Assembly: GCA_900541695.1 (NCBI GenBank)
Contig: UQKL01000017.1
Coordinates: 1 to 59,918 of the forward strand
Length of the DNA: 59,918 nucleotides
DNA from: an uncultured Collinsella sp.
GTDB lineage: Bacteria > Actinomycetota > Coriobacteriia > Coriobacteriales > Coriobacteriaceae
Direction of reading: 5' to 3'
The notes below the pieces were generated by a model. It worked only from the letters and a program-made list of their open reading frames with translations, ran no database searches and was not told the DNA's origin. Positions 41,579 to 50,576 of the stretch are shown piece after piece. The number at the start of each line of letters is the position of its first letter. Positions within the stretch are counted from its first letter, which is position 1. The position numbers and the translations under genes were made by a program.

Positions 41579-42715
41579 CTACAGGGTTGAAATGAAGGTG
41601 GACAGGCGGGTTAAGCCTTCGTCCAGGTTTTCGTCGCTTACGCAGTAGCTTAGGCGGATGTGGCCTTCGGTGCCGAAACAGTCACCCGGGACTAGGGCTA
41701 CGTTGGCTTCTTTGATGGCTTTGATGCAGAAGGCTTCGCTTGTTAGGCCGAATTGTTTGATGCTGGGGAAGGCGTAGAAGGCGCCTGCGGGCTCTACTGC
41801 GTCGAGGCCCATAGCGTTTAAGGCTGCGAGCACGCGTTTGCGGCGGGCTCGGTAGACTTTGAGCATGGGGGTTGGGTCGACGGTCAGGGCTCGGGCCGCG
41901 GCGTCCATCTCAAAGGAGACGGCGCTCGATACTAGGTATTGGTGGGCCTTTGCGATCTCGGCGATGACGGGGGTTGCCGCTGCGAGCCAACCTAAACGCC
42001 AGCCGGTCATGGCCCAGGGCTTGGAGAAGCTCTCGATGACCACCGTCTGCTCGCGTAGCTCCGGGTGGCGCTGGGCAAATCGCTCGTAGCCGTCCACGTA
42101 GACCAGGCGGTTATATACGTCGTCGCAGACCACGTAGATGCCCGCCTGCTCCGCCACGTGTGCCACGGCGTCGAGCGATGCCGCGTCGAGGATGCAACCC
42201 GTGGGATTGTTGGGCGAGCAGATGACGATGGCCTTAGTCGCCGGCGTCACACAGGCACGAAGCGCCTCCTCATCAATCTGGAATTGCGCAGGCTCTGTAT
42301 CCAAAAAGACCGCTTTGGCGTGATTGGCCACGACGATGCTCTCGTACAGGCCAAAGGCCGGCGTGGGGATAATGACCTCGTCGCCGGGGTTGAGCATAGC
42401 CATGAATGTTGCCGACAGGGCCTCGGTCGCGCCGTCGGTCAGGATGACCTCGTCGGCCGAAAACGTAAGGCCCGCATCCCCCATGTAGGCAGACAGCGCT
42501 TCGCGCAGAGCGGGGCGACCGTTGTTGGGCGGATAGTGCGTGTCGCCGCGGTCCAACGAAGCGGTCACCTCGGCGCTAATCATATCGGGCGTGGAAAAAT
42601 CGGGCTCGCCGAGCGCGAGCGCAATGCATCCTGGGTACTGGGCAGCGAGCGCGTTAATCCGACGGATGCCGGAGGGCTTGAGCGTGGCAAGCGAGGTGTT
42701 CATGGGCAGACGCAT
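41579..42715 (-). CDS. Class I/II pyridoxal-phosphate aminotransferase
   Basis: 378 residues. LALGEPDFSTP, YPPNNGRPALREALSAY, CSPNNPTGCILD (Asn and Pro motif), DDVYNRLVY, and the PLP Lys232 in ESFSKPWAMTGWRLGW. It is a fold-type I enzyme of the aspartate/aromatic aminotransferase group (AspC/PatA-like). It transfers amino groups between amino acids and 2-oxoacids. The substrate is not fixed by the sequence. Monocistronic on the minus strand; element C lies just downstream. Confidence 0.93.
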   Translation of the reverse strand: MRLPMNTSLATLKPSGIRRINALAAQYPGCIALALGEPDFSTPDMISAEVTASLDRGDTHYPPNNGRPALREALSAYMGDAGLTFSADEVILTDGATEALSATFMAMLNPGDEVIIPTPAFGLYESIVVANHAKAVFLDTEPAQFQIDEEALRACVTPATKAIVICSPNNPTGCILDAASLDAVAHVAEQAGIYVVCDDVYNRLVYVDGYERFAQRHPELREQTVVIESFSKPWAMTGWRLGWLAAATPVIAEIAKAHQYLVSSAVSFEMDAAARALTVDPTPMLKVYRARRKRVLAALNAMGLDAVEPAGAFYAFPSIKQFGLTSEAFCIKAIKEANVALVPGDCFGTEGHIRLSYCVSDENLDEGLTRLSTFISTL

Positions 42716-42808
42716 GGCGTTCCTTTCGTAAGGGTTGCACTAGGATAGCGCGGCGAGGCACCGCCAGACGGTGTAACCTAAACGGAAACCAACCGGAAAG
42801 GAGGCGGC

Positions 42809-43468
42809 ATGGAGACGACCACACGCGGCGATGTGCCAAAAACGTTGCGAACCATTGCGTATATCAGCATTCCCGATAGCGCCGATCTTGAGTTTTTGCT
42901 CTGGGACCTGCAGGATGCCATCGCCGCCTATGCTCAGCTTTCCGACACCGCGCTCCCCCGCCCGATCGATTTGGAAGCGGATGATGCCGGTGCAGTCGAT
43001 GGCATCGTGCTAGCCATTGAAGATGTGGCTGACGATGAGACGTTGACAGCTATCGAGCAGGCGCTTGAACGCTTTGGCGGTACGGGAACGCGCGTCTATG
43101 CCGCGATTCGAGCCGCACAAGAGGGCGCTAAGCAGGCGCGCGGGACCGCCGTTCGTCTGCACAAGGCATGTGAGCGCCATGACCAATTGTGGTGTGGCGG
43201 CGTTGTCGTCTGTGCCGGCAGCGGTATTGCGGCGCTTCGCCACTCCCCGCGTATGGGCCTCTTGCGCCGGCCATTTTCCGAAGCGATGGACAAGCTCGTA
43301 GGCGCCGTTCGCATGGGCTGCTCCGTCGAGCATGCGCAGCGACTTGGCGGCGGCAATGCCGTCAACGTCAACGTCGACGGCATGGTTTGCGCCGAGCCAG
43401 CCGTGCCCGCGCCGATCTGGCGAGGCGTTCTGAAACGCCTCGGCGCCCGCGCCCAATCAGATATCTAA
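42809..43468 (+). CDS. Conserved-type hypothetical protein
   Basis: 219 residues, not recognised. The codon use and the GGAGG box 4 nt before the ATG support a real gene. The N-terminal half (RTIAYISIPDSADLEFLLWDL) and the segment QLWCGGVVVCAGSGIAALRHSPRMGLLRRPFSEAMDK suggest an alpha/beta protein; the second part is vaguely like flavodoxin or FMN-reductase folds, but no binding motif is clear. No signal peptide or TM helix is seen. It is divergent from the aminotransferase and convergent with the glycosylase remnant. Confidence 0.75.
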   Translation: METTTRGDVPKTLRTIAYISIPDSADLEFLLWDLQDAIAAYAQLSDTALPRPIDLEADDAGAVDGIVLAIEDVADDETLTAIEQALERFGGTGTRVYAAIRAAQEGAKQARGTAVRLHKACERHDQLWCGGVVVCAGSGIAALRHSPRMGLLRRPFSEAMDKLVGAVRMGCSVEHAQRLGGGNAVNVNVDGMVCAEPAVPAPIWRGVLKRLGARAQSDI

Positions 43469-43469
43469 A

Positions 43470-44033
43470 TTAGAGAGCGGCCCAGTCAACGGCTTCGTGC
43501 CAACGCTCAACAAGACGCTCCAGACGCCAGGCGGCATTGGCGGGACTCGTCGAGGGCAGGACGGTGGCGGGCAGCCCGGTGCGTTCTTGTAGATAGCGCT
43601 TGTAGAGCCGGCCAGCTGTACCTCCGTTGCATATCACCTGCTCAATGGGAGCTGCGCCGGTAATGCGCTAGATATGTGCCGGCACAACGTTGCGAATGCT
43701 CGCGTCACTCGAGCCCTTAATGTCACAGCTCTCGATCACGTCCCACAGGGCCACGCCGCCGTTCAGCAGCATGGAGCGCTTGGCGACAATCGAGGCGTCG
43801 AGCGTCGCAGGCTCGCTGTCCGCCAAAAGGTCGCCCTCGTTGGGCGGCACGGGCACACCGAGGCACGCGGCCATCACGCGCCAAAAGCGATTCTGGGGGT
43901 TGCCGTAATAAAAATCATTGGCACGCGAGAGCACCGAGGGAAACGACCCCAGCACCAAAACGCGCGAACGCTCGTCAAACACGGGTTCAAACCCATGCTC
44001 AATATGTTGATAGCCCTCGTCCGGCGCGGCCAC
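43470..44033 (-). pseudogene. DNA-deoxyinosine (hypoxanthine) glycosylase interrupted by an amber codon
   Basis: The frame opens with GTG at 44033 and reads GFEPVFDERSRVLVLGSFPS, NDFYYGNPQNRFWRVM and ALWDVIESCDIKGSSDASI, which fits UDG family 6 (hypoxanthine-DNA glycosylase). At codon 122 a TAG (43668-43670) interrupts it. The same frame continues without any shift as RITGAAPIEQVICNGGTAG ... LPSTSPANAAWRLERLVE to a TAA at 43470-43472. That is the normal C-terminal half with the conserved PSTSPAN motif. Full length would be 187 codons. Either a recent nonsense mutation, an assembly error or readthrough. It lies 3 nt after the amylase gene. Confidence 0.85.
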
Positions 44034-44036
44034 GAG

Positions 44037-45413
44037 CTAGGCCCTCAGCAGATAGCGCACCTCGTAGGGCGCAAGCTCAAGGGAGCCAGACAGCTCGACC
44101 GTAGGCACGCCGTCGGCAAGCAGGTCGACAAAGGACCCGCTGAGCTCGCCGGCGCCAAAGGTGTAAGGCTCGTCCACGGCGTTCACCGCCACGAGCACCG
44201 TCGCGCCGTCGCAGGCGCGCTCGAACAGCAGCTGCTTGTTCTGGATCACCACGTTGCGATAGGCACCGTAGTTGAGAACACGGGCCGCCGTATCGTCGGC
44301 CGAGCGCAGGTGCGTGAGCTGCGTGATGAACGCCGTCAGCTCGTTGGGCGCAGGCTCATCGAGCGCAGGGCGCAGCGCCCAGTCGCCATCGGGGCCGCCC
44401 TTTTCGCCGACAATCCCCCACTCGCTGCCGTAGTAGACGCACGGAATGCCCGGCATTCCAAAGAGCATGCCGTAGGCGGGGCGCAGGCAGGACTTGTCCG
44501 TCAGGATGCTCGCCAGGCGCGGCACATCGTGGTTGTCGACAAACGACAGCAGATGCTTGCCGCGATAAATGCACCACGGGTCACCGCCAAACTGGCGATG
44601 AAGAGAGTGGGCAATCTCGAACATGTTGATCGAATTAAAGCTGGAGTACAGGCCCTTGTAGCACTCGTAGTTGGTGCAGGAGTCGAGCATCTCGTCGTTG
44701 ACGATCTGGTTGTAGTCGCCGTGGAGCGTCTCACCAATCAGCACAAAGTCGGGCTTGAGCTCACGGGTAAAAGTATGCAGGCGGCGCATAAAGTCGCGGT
44801 CGAGCATATAGGCGACGTCCAGTCGCAGACCGTCGACGCCAAAGACCTCGACCCAGTGACGCACAGACTCAAGCAGGTAATCGACCACAGCGGGGTTTTG
44901 CAGGTTGAGCTTCACAAGCTCAAAATGGCCCTCCCAGCCCTCGTACCAAAAGCCGTCGCCGTAGCACGAGTCACCGTCAAAGCTGATGTGGAACCAGTCC
45001 TTGTAGGGCGAGTCCCACCTACGCTCCTGCACATCGCGGAAGGCCCAAAAGCCGCGACCGACGTGGTTGAAGACGGCATCGAGCACCACGCGGATGCCAT
45101 GGGCGTGCAGCGTCTCGCATACGGCGGCAAAATCGGCATCCCCACCCAGGCGGCGGTCGATATGGCGCAGGCTGCGCGTATCATAGCCGTGGCTATCGGA
45201 CTCGAGTGGCGGGTTGATCAGCACAGCGCCAATACCGAGTTCTTGCAGGTAGTCGGCCCATTGGGCGATTTTCATGATGGGCGCATCGGGGTTGGGCGCG
45301 GCGTTGGCAGCCTGGGCGAGCTCATCCTCGGCAACGGGCGCGGCGTTTTCGCGCGGAGCCCCGCAAAAGCCCAGCGGATAGATCTGATAGAACGTCGTCT
45401 CGTATGCCCACAT
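44037..45413 (-). CDS. GH13 alpha-amylase family glycosidase
   Basis: 458 residues, no signal peptide, so probably cytosolic. Conserved GH13 regions: DAVFNH (112-117), GLRLDVAYM with nucleophile Asp199, GETLH with acid/base Glu228, and FVDNHD (291-296). The N-terminus ETTFYQIYPLGF is typical of maltodextrin-degrading enzymes such as cyclomaltodextrinase or neopullulanase, but without their N-terminal domain. It likely hydrolyses imported maltodextrins. It is probably in one unit with the glycosylase remnant downstream. Confidence 0.92.
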   Translation of the reverse strand: MWAYETTFYQIYPLGFCGAPRENAAPVAEDELAQAANAAPNPDAPIMKIAQWADYLQELGIGAVLINPPLESDSHGYDTRSLRHIDRRLGGDADFAAVCETLHAHGIRVVLDAVFNHVGRGFWAFRDVQERRWDSPYKDWFHISFDGDSCYGDGFWYEGWEGHFELVKLNLQNPAVVDYLLESVRHWVEVFGVDGLRLDVAYMLDRDFMRRLHTFTRELKPDFVLIGETLHGDYNQIVNDEMLDSCTNYECYKGLYSSFNSINMFEIAHSLHRQFGGDPWCIYRGKHLLSFVDNHDVPRLASILTDKSCLRPAYGMLFGMPGIPCVYYGSEWGIVGEKGGPDGDWALRPALDEPAPNELTAFITQLTHLRSADDTAARVLNYGAYRNVVIQNKQLLFERACDGATVLVAVNAVDEPYTFGAGELSGSFVDLLADGVPTVELSGSLELAPYEVRYLLRA

Positions 45414-45484
45414 AACAGCCTCCCGGTAAGCTCAACACAACGCCATCCATTGTATGCCTGCCGTGCATCCCCTCCCCCAAAATA

Positions 45485-45551
45485 AGTTGCGGTGGAATAG
45501 GGACTGTTTGCCGGGTTTATTGGGCCCAGCAGTCCGTATTTCACCGCAACT
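45485..45551. repeat. Intergenic inverted repeat between the MFS and amylase genes
   Basis: AGTTGCGGTG (45485-45494) pairs with CACCGCAACT (45542-45551). Pairing continues inward (AATA, GGACTG/CAGTCC) to about 22 bp with one mismatch and one wobble. The middle contains TGGGCCCA. There is no T run. It resembles the other hairpin repeats in this window in design but not in sequence. Confidence 0.6.
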
Positions 45552-45567
45552 GATGAGGAGGATGTGG

Positions 45568-46764
45568 CTAGGCGACGGGCTTGGCGCGACGGATGGCCGG
45601 GAACATCACCGTGATGGCGAGGATGACGCCCGCGACCGCAATCGCGCCGCCTGCATAGCCGATCCAGGCGATACCGGGGCCCGACACCACAGCGCCGCCG
45701 ATCGCCGTGCCGGTGCCGATGCCCAGGTTAAACAGGCCCGAGAAGATAGACATGGCGACAGCCGACGAATCCGCCGGCGTGTTCTTGATGAGCTCGGCCT
45801 GGAACGCCACATTGAAGGCCGTGGCGCAGCAGCCCCATAGCGCGCAAACAGCGAGAACCGCAGCGAGCGACGATGCGGCCGGACCCATAAGCAGCAGAGC
45901 CACCGGCACGCCAGAGAGCGTGATAGCCAAGAACGGGAAGCGATGCCCATCGAACAGGCGGCCAAACAGCCAGCTTCCGAGCAGACCAGAGCAGCCAAAC
46001 GCCGTCAGCGTCATGGTGATGGCGCCCGCGTCGACGTGCGCGACCTGTGCCAGGAACGGCTCGATATAGCTGTAACCCGCGTAGTAGCCGGTCGCCATAA
46101 AAACCGTGACCGCGTAGAGCGCGATCAGGAGCGGGTTCTTGAGCAGCTCGGGCAACTGTTTGACGGTAAAGCGCTCGCCCGCCGGCATGGCCGGGAACAC
46201 GGTCGCCTGGTAGACGACCGCGATGGCCGAGAGGACCCCGACCACGGCAAACGTCATGCGCCAGCCCACGGCCAAGCCAATAGCGCGACCGAGGGGCAGA
46301 CCAAAGATCTGCGCGATGGACGAGCCCGTAGCGATCATGCTGATGGCGAGCGCCCCGTGGCGAGTGTCGACCAGGCGCGAGGCCATAATCGAAGCGACCG
46401 ACCAGAACACGGCATGTGCGCAAGCGACCACCAGGCGCGCACAGACCAGGATGGGATAAGTCGGCGCCACAGCGGACAGAAACTGGCCCAGCGAAAACAC
46501 GGCCAGCACGCCCAGCAACATCCGCTTGAACTCAAAGCGCGAAGCGAACACCATGAGCGGCAGCGACAGCAGCATGACGCCCCAGGCATAGACTGAGATC
46601 ATGATGCCGGCTTGGGACTCGGTGAGCGAGAACGACGCGGCGATGTCAGTCAAAAGACCGATGGGCATAAACTCCGACGTGTTGAACACGAAGGCGCAGC
46701 AGGTGAGTCCGATGAGCGGAAGCCACTGCTTGAGCGTGATGCCGTCTTGCCTTGCCTGAGTCAT
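45568..46764 (-). CDS. MFS transporter, sugar-efflux (SotB/YdhP) type
   Basis: 398 residues from the ATG at 46764 (MTQARQDGITLKQW), 9 nt after GGAG. Twelve hydrophobic segments. FVFNTSEFMPIGLLTDIAASF is the N-terminal signature of the drug:H+ antiporter-1 subgroup that includes SotB and NepI; YAWGVMLLSLPLM and the motif-A-like loop R-FEFKRML follow. Inner-membrane exporter of sugars or drugs; the substrate is not predictable. It has its own promoter downstream of feoB. Confidence 0.9.
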   Translation of the reverse strand: MTQARQDGITLKQWLPLIGLTCCAFVFNTSEFMPIGLLTDIAASFSLTESQAGIMISVYAWGVMLLSLPLMVFASRFEFKRMLLGVLAVFSLGQFLSAVAPTYPILVCARLVVACAHAVFWSVASIMASRLVDTRHGALAISMIATGSSIAQIFGLPLGRAIGLAVGWRMTFAVVGVLSAIAVVYQATVFPAMPAGERFTVKQLPELLKNPLLIALYAVTVFMATGYYAGYSYIEPFLAQVAHVDAGAITMTLTAFGCSGLLGSWLFGRLFDGHRFPFLAITLSGVPVALLLMGPAASSLAAVLAVCALWGCCATAFNVAFQAELIKNTPADSSAVAMSIFSGLFNLGIGTGTAIGGAVVSGPGIAWIGYAGGAIAVAGVILAITVMFPAIRRAKPVA

Positions 46765-46797
46765 ATATAACGTCTCCAATCGTTTTGAGCGGAGGCG

Positions 46798-46826
46798 ATT
46801 ATATAGCAACGGCCCGCATCCGTCAG
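46798..46826 (-). promoter_or_regulatory. Promoter for the MFS gene, overlapping the feoB 3' hairpin
   Basis: On the minus strand: CTGACG (46821-46826), 17-nt spacer, TATAAT (46798-46803), a perfect -10. The -35 lies in the loop of a hairpin (46811-46842, GGCCCGCATC/GATGCGGGGCC) past the feoB stop, so termination and initiation signals overlap. Confidence 0.7.
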
Positions 46827-46884
46827 CAACAGATGCGGGGCCGAAAACAATTCGATACACAGAGGTTGCGCCGTCAATAAATAA

Positions 46885-49245
46885 CTAAGCCAACCCCAGC
46901 AATATACCTGCCGAATGCACGACAAACGCCACGATCCAGGCGACCGTCACCTGAAACGCGAACACGGCAACGGCATAGCGCGCGCCCAGCTCGCTCTTGA
47001 CGGCACCGATGGACGCCACGCACGGCGGGTACAGCAGCGTAAAGACCAAGAACACGTAGGCGGTAAACGGCGAAAACATGGCTGACAGTGCCACGGGAGA
47101 GGTTGCGCCCAAAAGCACCGTGAGCGTCGAGATGACGCTCTCCTTGGCAATGAGTCCCGTGACGAGTGCCGTCGAGGCGCGCCAGTCGCCAAAACCGAGC
47201 GGGGCCAACACCGGCGCGATAATGCTACCCAAACCGGCAAGTAGACTCTGCGACTGATCGGCGACCACATTAAAGCGAATGTCGAACGTCTGAAGGAACC
47301 AGATGACCACGGTAGCAGCAAAGATAATGGTAAAGGCTTTGGTAATAAAGTCTTTGGCCTTATCCCATGCCAGCATCACCGTCGTCTTGACGCTCGGCAG
47401 GCGGTAATTGGGGAGCTCCATGATAAACGGCACCGGGTCGCCCTTAAATGCCGTGCGGTTGAGCACCAGGGCGGCAATGCAGCCGACCACGATGCCGATC
47501 AGATAGAGCGAAACCATGGCGGGAACTGTCGCCTGCGGGAAAAACGCTCCGCACAGCAGACCGTAGACCGGCAACTTGGCCGAACAGCTCATGAACGGCG
47601 TGAGCATGACCGTCATCTTGCGGTCGTGCTCGGATGGGAGCGTACGGGTCGACATGATAGCCGGCACGGTGCAGCCAAAACCGACGAGCATGGGCACGAA
47701 GCTGCGGCCCGACAGACCAAAGCGACGCAATACCTTATCCATGACAAAGGCCACGCGCGCCATGTAGCCGGAGTCTTCCAGAATGGAGAGGAACAAGAAG
47801 AGCACGACGATAATCGGCAGGAAGGTCAGCACGCTGCCCACGCCCGTAAGCACGCCGTCGACAGCCAACGAGCGCACCACGTCGTTGGTGCCGAACGCTT
47901 TGAGACCCGCATCGGCCGAGGCGATGATGGCAGCAATGCCGTCCTCCATAAGTCCCTGCAACGCCGCGCCGATCACGCCAAACGTCAGCCAAAAGACAAG
48001 GCCCATGATCACCAGAAACGCCGGAATGGCTGTGTAACGACCTGTCAGGATGCGGTCGATCTTGACGGAGCGCACGTGCTCGCGGCTCTCGTGCGGCTTG
48101 ACGACGCAGCGCCCGCACACGTCGCCGATAAAGCTAAAGCGCATGTCGGCCAGCGCGGACAGGCGGTCGGTGCCGGCCTCGCCCTCCATCTGGGTAATGA
48201 TGTGTTCGATGGCGTCGAGCTCGTTGCGATCCAGGTGAAGCGCCTCGGTCACCAGCTCGTCGCCCTCAACCAGCTTGGTCGCCGCAAAACGCACGGGAAT
48301 GTGCGCCGTCGCGGCATGGTCCTCGATAAGGTTGGCGATGCCGTGAATGCAGCGATGCAGCGCGCCGCCGTCCGGACCATCGGGCGCGCAGAAGTCCAGG
48401 CGACCGGGGCGCTCGCGGAACCGCGCCACGTGCAAGGCATGATCCACCAACTCGCCAATGCCCTCGTTGCGGGCAGCACTAATGGGAACAACAGGCACGC
48501 CCAGCAGGCTCTCGAGCAGGTTGACGTCCACGGCGCCGCCGTTGGCCGTCACCTCGTCCATCATGTTGAGCGCGATGACCATGGGTCGATCGAGCTCCAT
48601 AAGCTGCAGCGTCAGGTACAGGTTACGCTCGATGTTGGTGGCGTCGATGATATCGATGATGGCGTCGGGGTGCTCGTCCAGGATAAACTGGCGGCTGACG
48701 ATCTCTTCGCCCGTGTACGGAGACAGCGAATAGATGCCGGGCAGGTCGGTAACGCTTGCCTCGGGATGGTTACGGATAGTGCCGTCCTTGCGGTCGACCG
48801 TCACGCCGGGAAAGTTACCGACGTGCTGGTTGGAGCCCGTAAGCTGGTTGAACAGCGTGGTCTTGCCGCAGTTTTGGTTGCCGGCGAGGGCAAAATGTAG
48901 CGGTGCGCCCTCGGGCACGGCCGTCTTTGCCGCGCGGGGCGAATACGTCCCCTCGCCCAGTGCCGGGTGATCTGTCGTGCCGATTGCGGCGTTAGCGCGC
49001 GGACCCGTATCGGTGTCGTGAATGCCCACGAGCTCGATACGAGCGGCATCGTCCTTGCGCAGCGTCAACTCGTAGCCACGCAGGCGAATCTCGAGCGGGT
49101 CGCCCATAGGAGCGTATTTCATCATGGTGACTTCGGTGCCCGGCGTTAGGCCCATGTCCAAAATATGCTGTCGGAGTGCCTGATCGTCCGATGCCACCGA
49201 TGCGACAACGGCGTCCTTTCCAATCTCGAGTGTATCGAGTCTCAC
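46885..49245 (-). CDS. feoB: Ferrous iron transporter, FeoA-FeoB fusion
   Basis: 786 residues from the GTG at 49245, 9 nt after GGAGG. Residues ~1-80 are a FeoA-like SH3 domain (DMGLTPGTEVTMMKYAPMGDP). After a ~40-residue linker comes the FeoB G domain: G1 GNQNCGKTT (122-130), NFPGVTVD, G3 DLPG near 167 and G4 NMMD. The C-terminal part is the membrane pore with two Gate motifs (GFGCTVPAI and TPFMSCSAKLPVY). It imports Fe(II) using GTP. In most bacteria FeoA is a separate small protein. Candidate iron-regulator sites lie upstream. Confidence 0.96.
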   Translation of the reverse strand: MRLDTLEIGKDAVVASVASDDQALRQHILDMGLTPGTEVTMMKYAPMGDPLEIRLRGYELTLRKDDAARIELVGIHDTDTGPRANAAIGTTDHPALGEGTYSPRAAKTAVPEGAPLHFALAGNQNCGKTTLFNQLTGSNQHVGNFPGVTVDRKDGTIRNHPEASVTDLPGIYSLSPYTGEEIVSRQFILDEHPDAIIDIIDATNIERNLYLTLQLMELDRPMVIALNMMDEVTANGGAVDVNLLESLLGVPVVPISAARNEGIGELVDHALHVARFRERPGRLDFCAPDGPDGGALHRCIHGIANLIEDHAATAHIPVRFAATKLVEGDELVTEALHLDRNELDAIEHIITQMEGEAGTDRLSALADMRFSFIGDVCGRCVVKPHESREHVRSVKIDRILTGRYTAIPAFLVIMGLVFWLTFGVIGAALQGLMEDGIAAIIASADAGLKAFGTNDVVRSLAVDGVLTGVGSVLTFLPIIVVLFLFLSILEDSGYMARVAFVMDKVLRRFGLSGRSFVPMLVGFGCTVPAIMSTRTLPSEHDRKMTVMLTPFMSCSAKLPVYGLLCGAFFPQATVPAMVSLYLIGIVVGCIAALVLNRTAFKGDPVPFIMELPNYRLPSVKTTVMLAWDKAKDFITKAFTIIFAATVVIWFLQTFDIRFNVVADQSQSLLAGLGSIIAPVLAPLGFGDWRASTALVTGLIAKESVISTLTVLLGATSPVALSAMFSPFTAYVFLVFTLLYPPCVASIGAVKSELGARYAVAVFAFQVTVAWIVAFVVHSAGILLGLA

Positions 49246-49293
49246 GTCCGCGTTCCTCCCCCGGCGCCCACAGGGCATTGCATTTTGTTTATC

Positions 49294-49320
49294 TTGGCTA
49301 ACCGTTTGCCATGGCTAACC
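49294..49320. promoter_or_regulatory. Candidate DtxR/IdeR-type iron box upstream of feoB
   Basis: Two copies of TGGCTAACC (49295-49303 and 49312-49320), 17 nt apart, plus the imperfect palindrome GGCTAAC-C-GTTTGCC. The half-site CTAACC matches the DtxR family consensus. The position fits iron control of feoB. Inferred only. Confidence 0.45.
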
Positions 49321-49429
49321 ATTTAACCACGCATGATAGCGCGAACACATAGTGACGTTCAATTAACAGATTGCCGCCCTGGCGGGCTCGCAGCGTCAAG
49401 TGGTTACGCGGTTTGGTAAAACGCCGTAA

Positions 49430-50332
49430 CTAAAACCCGTGGCGCTCCAGGAAGCGGAAGGCTAGGCGAATCCAAGGACGGACAGCCGCCTGCTTGTCCT
49501 CGTTGTCGACCGCAGTGTTGGCGTTGCCGAGCGAAAGGCCGTGGCCGCCCTGGTCAAAGACGTGCATCTCGCATGCGACGCCCTCCTCGGCCATGCGCTG
49601 CGCAAACGGATAGACCTGCGCGATCGGCGCCGTCTTGTCATCGGACACGCCCCACACAAAGGTCGGCGGCATCTGGCGCGAAACATGTGTGGAGGGGCAG
49701 ATATCGGCCAGGTGCTCGTCAGTTGCCTCGCCACCCGTCACCATCGACAGGTAGTCGTTGAGCAGATCGCGCCCCGTCTTGCCGCCCGTCTTGGGCACAC
49801 GCAAGTCAATGCGCGGATCGCGCGTCTGCATGTCGCGCACATAGGCAAAGTCGAGCAGCGGATAGCCCAGCACCACGGCATCGGGACGAACGTCGTCCGG
49901 ACGCGCCCCGGCAAGTGCCGCGAAGGGGCCGGTCTTCCACTGTGTCGCCAGCGAGGCGCAGATCATACCGCCCGCAGAAAAGCCCACAACGCACACGCGC
50001 TTGGGATCGACATGCCACTCGTCGGCATTCGCACGAACCGTGGCGACCATCTTGGCAAGATCTGCCTGGGGGTGCGGAAAGCTCACGTCACCCGTGCCAC
50101 TCGTCACATAGTTGAGCACAAAGGCCTGGTAACCGTGATCCAAAAACGCAAACGCCACGGGATCCTGTTCATGCGGGGCGATATGCGTAAACGCACCTCC
50201 GCCGCAGATAATCACGGCAGGGCGGCGGCCATTCGGTTTATCGGGCAGCGGCTCGGCACCCAAATACGTAAACGTCGCTGGATATTCCTCGGTCGGCTCC
50301 TCGCCCCACAGCGCGTGGTTCTCGACAATCAT
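49430..50332 (-). CDS. Alpha/beta hydrolase (esterase, BD-FAE/acetyl esterase type)
   Basis: 300 residues. PAVIICGGGAFTHIAPHEQD supplies the oxyanion segment, VCVVGFSAGGMICASL the nucleophilic Ser (G-F-S-A-G), PPTFVWGVSDDKTAP the acid, and FDQGGHGLSLG the His. This layout is that of acetyl-xylan or small-ester esterases. The ATG at 50332 is chosen for the GGGAG box; the open frame runs on to 50671 but with lower GC3 and would overlap the EIIA gene. Probably intracellular. The substrate is unknown. Confidence 0.88.
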   Translation of the reverse strand: MIVENHALWGEEPTEEYPATFTYLGAEPLPDKPNGRRPAVIICGGGAFTHIAPHEQDPVAFAFLDHGYQAFVLNYVTSGTGDVSFPHPQADLAKMVATVRANADEWHVDPKRVCVVGFSAGGMICASLATQWKTGPFAALAGARPDDVRPDAVVLGYPLLDFAYVRDMQTRDPRIDLRVPKTGGKTGRDLLNDYLSMVTGGEATDEHLADICPSTHVSRQMPPTFVWGVSDDKTAPIAQVYPFAQRMAEEGVACEMHVFDQGGHGLSLGNANTAVDNEDKQAAVRPWIRLAFRFLERHGF

Positions 50333-50519
50333 ATGTGCTCCCTTCGCGCAAATTATGCGCCCTTGTTTTTCGTCTTCAAGCGTACCCCACTTGAGCCCGT
50401 GGCACAGAAACACTTCAGCAACAAGCTTCCCATCAACTGATATATCACATAATCCCAGCTCAGGACCATCGCTGAGCAGCGTAGAATAGGGGACGTTGAC
50501 CAAGCCGCGAAACACATAT

Positions 50520-50529
50520 GAAACGTTTC
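50520..50529. promoter_or_regulatory. LacI-type operator-like palindrome upstream of EIIA
   Basis: GAAACGTTTC is a 10-bp palindrome with the central CG typical of LacI/CcpA sites, 48 nt upstream of the EIIA start. The rest of 50333-50576 shows no other clear structure. A weak TTGACC lies near 50497. Confidence 0.3.
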
Positions 50530-50576
50530 CGGCAAACCAAACGCGCGATATGCGCCTATTTAAGTTGGAGGCAACT

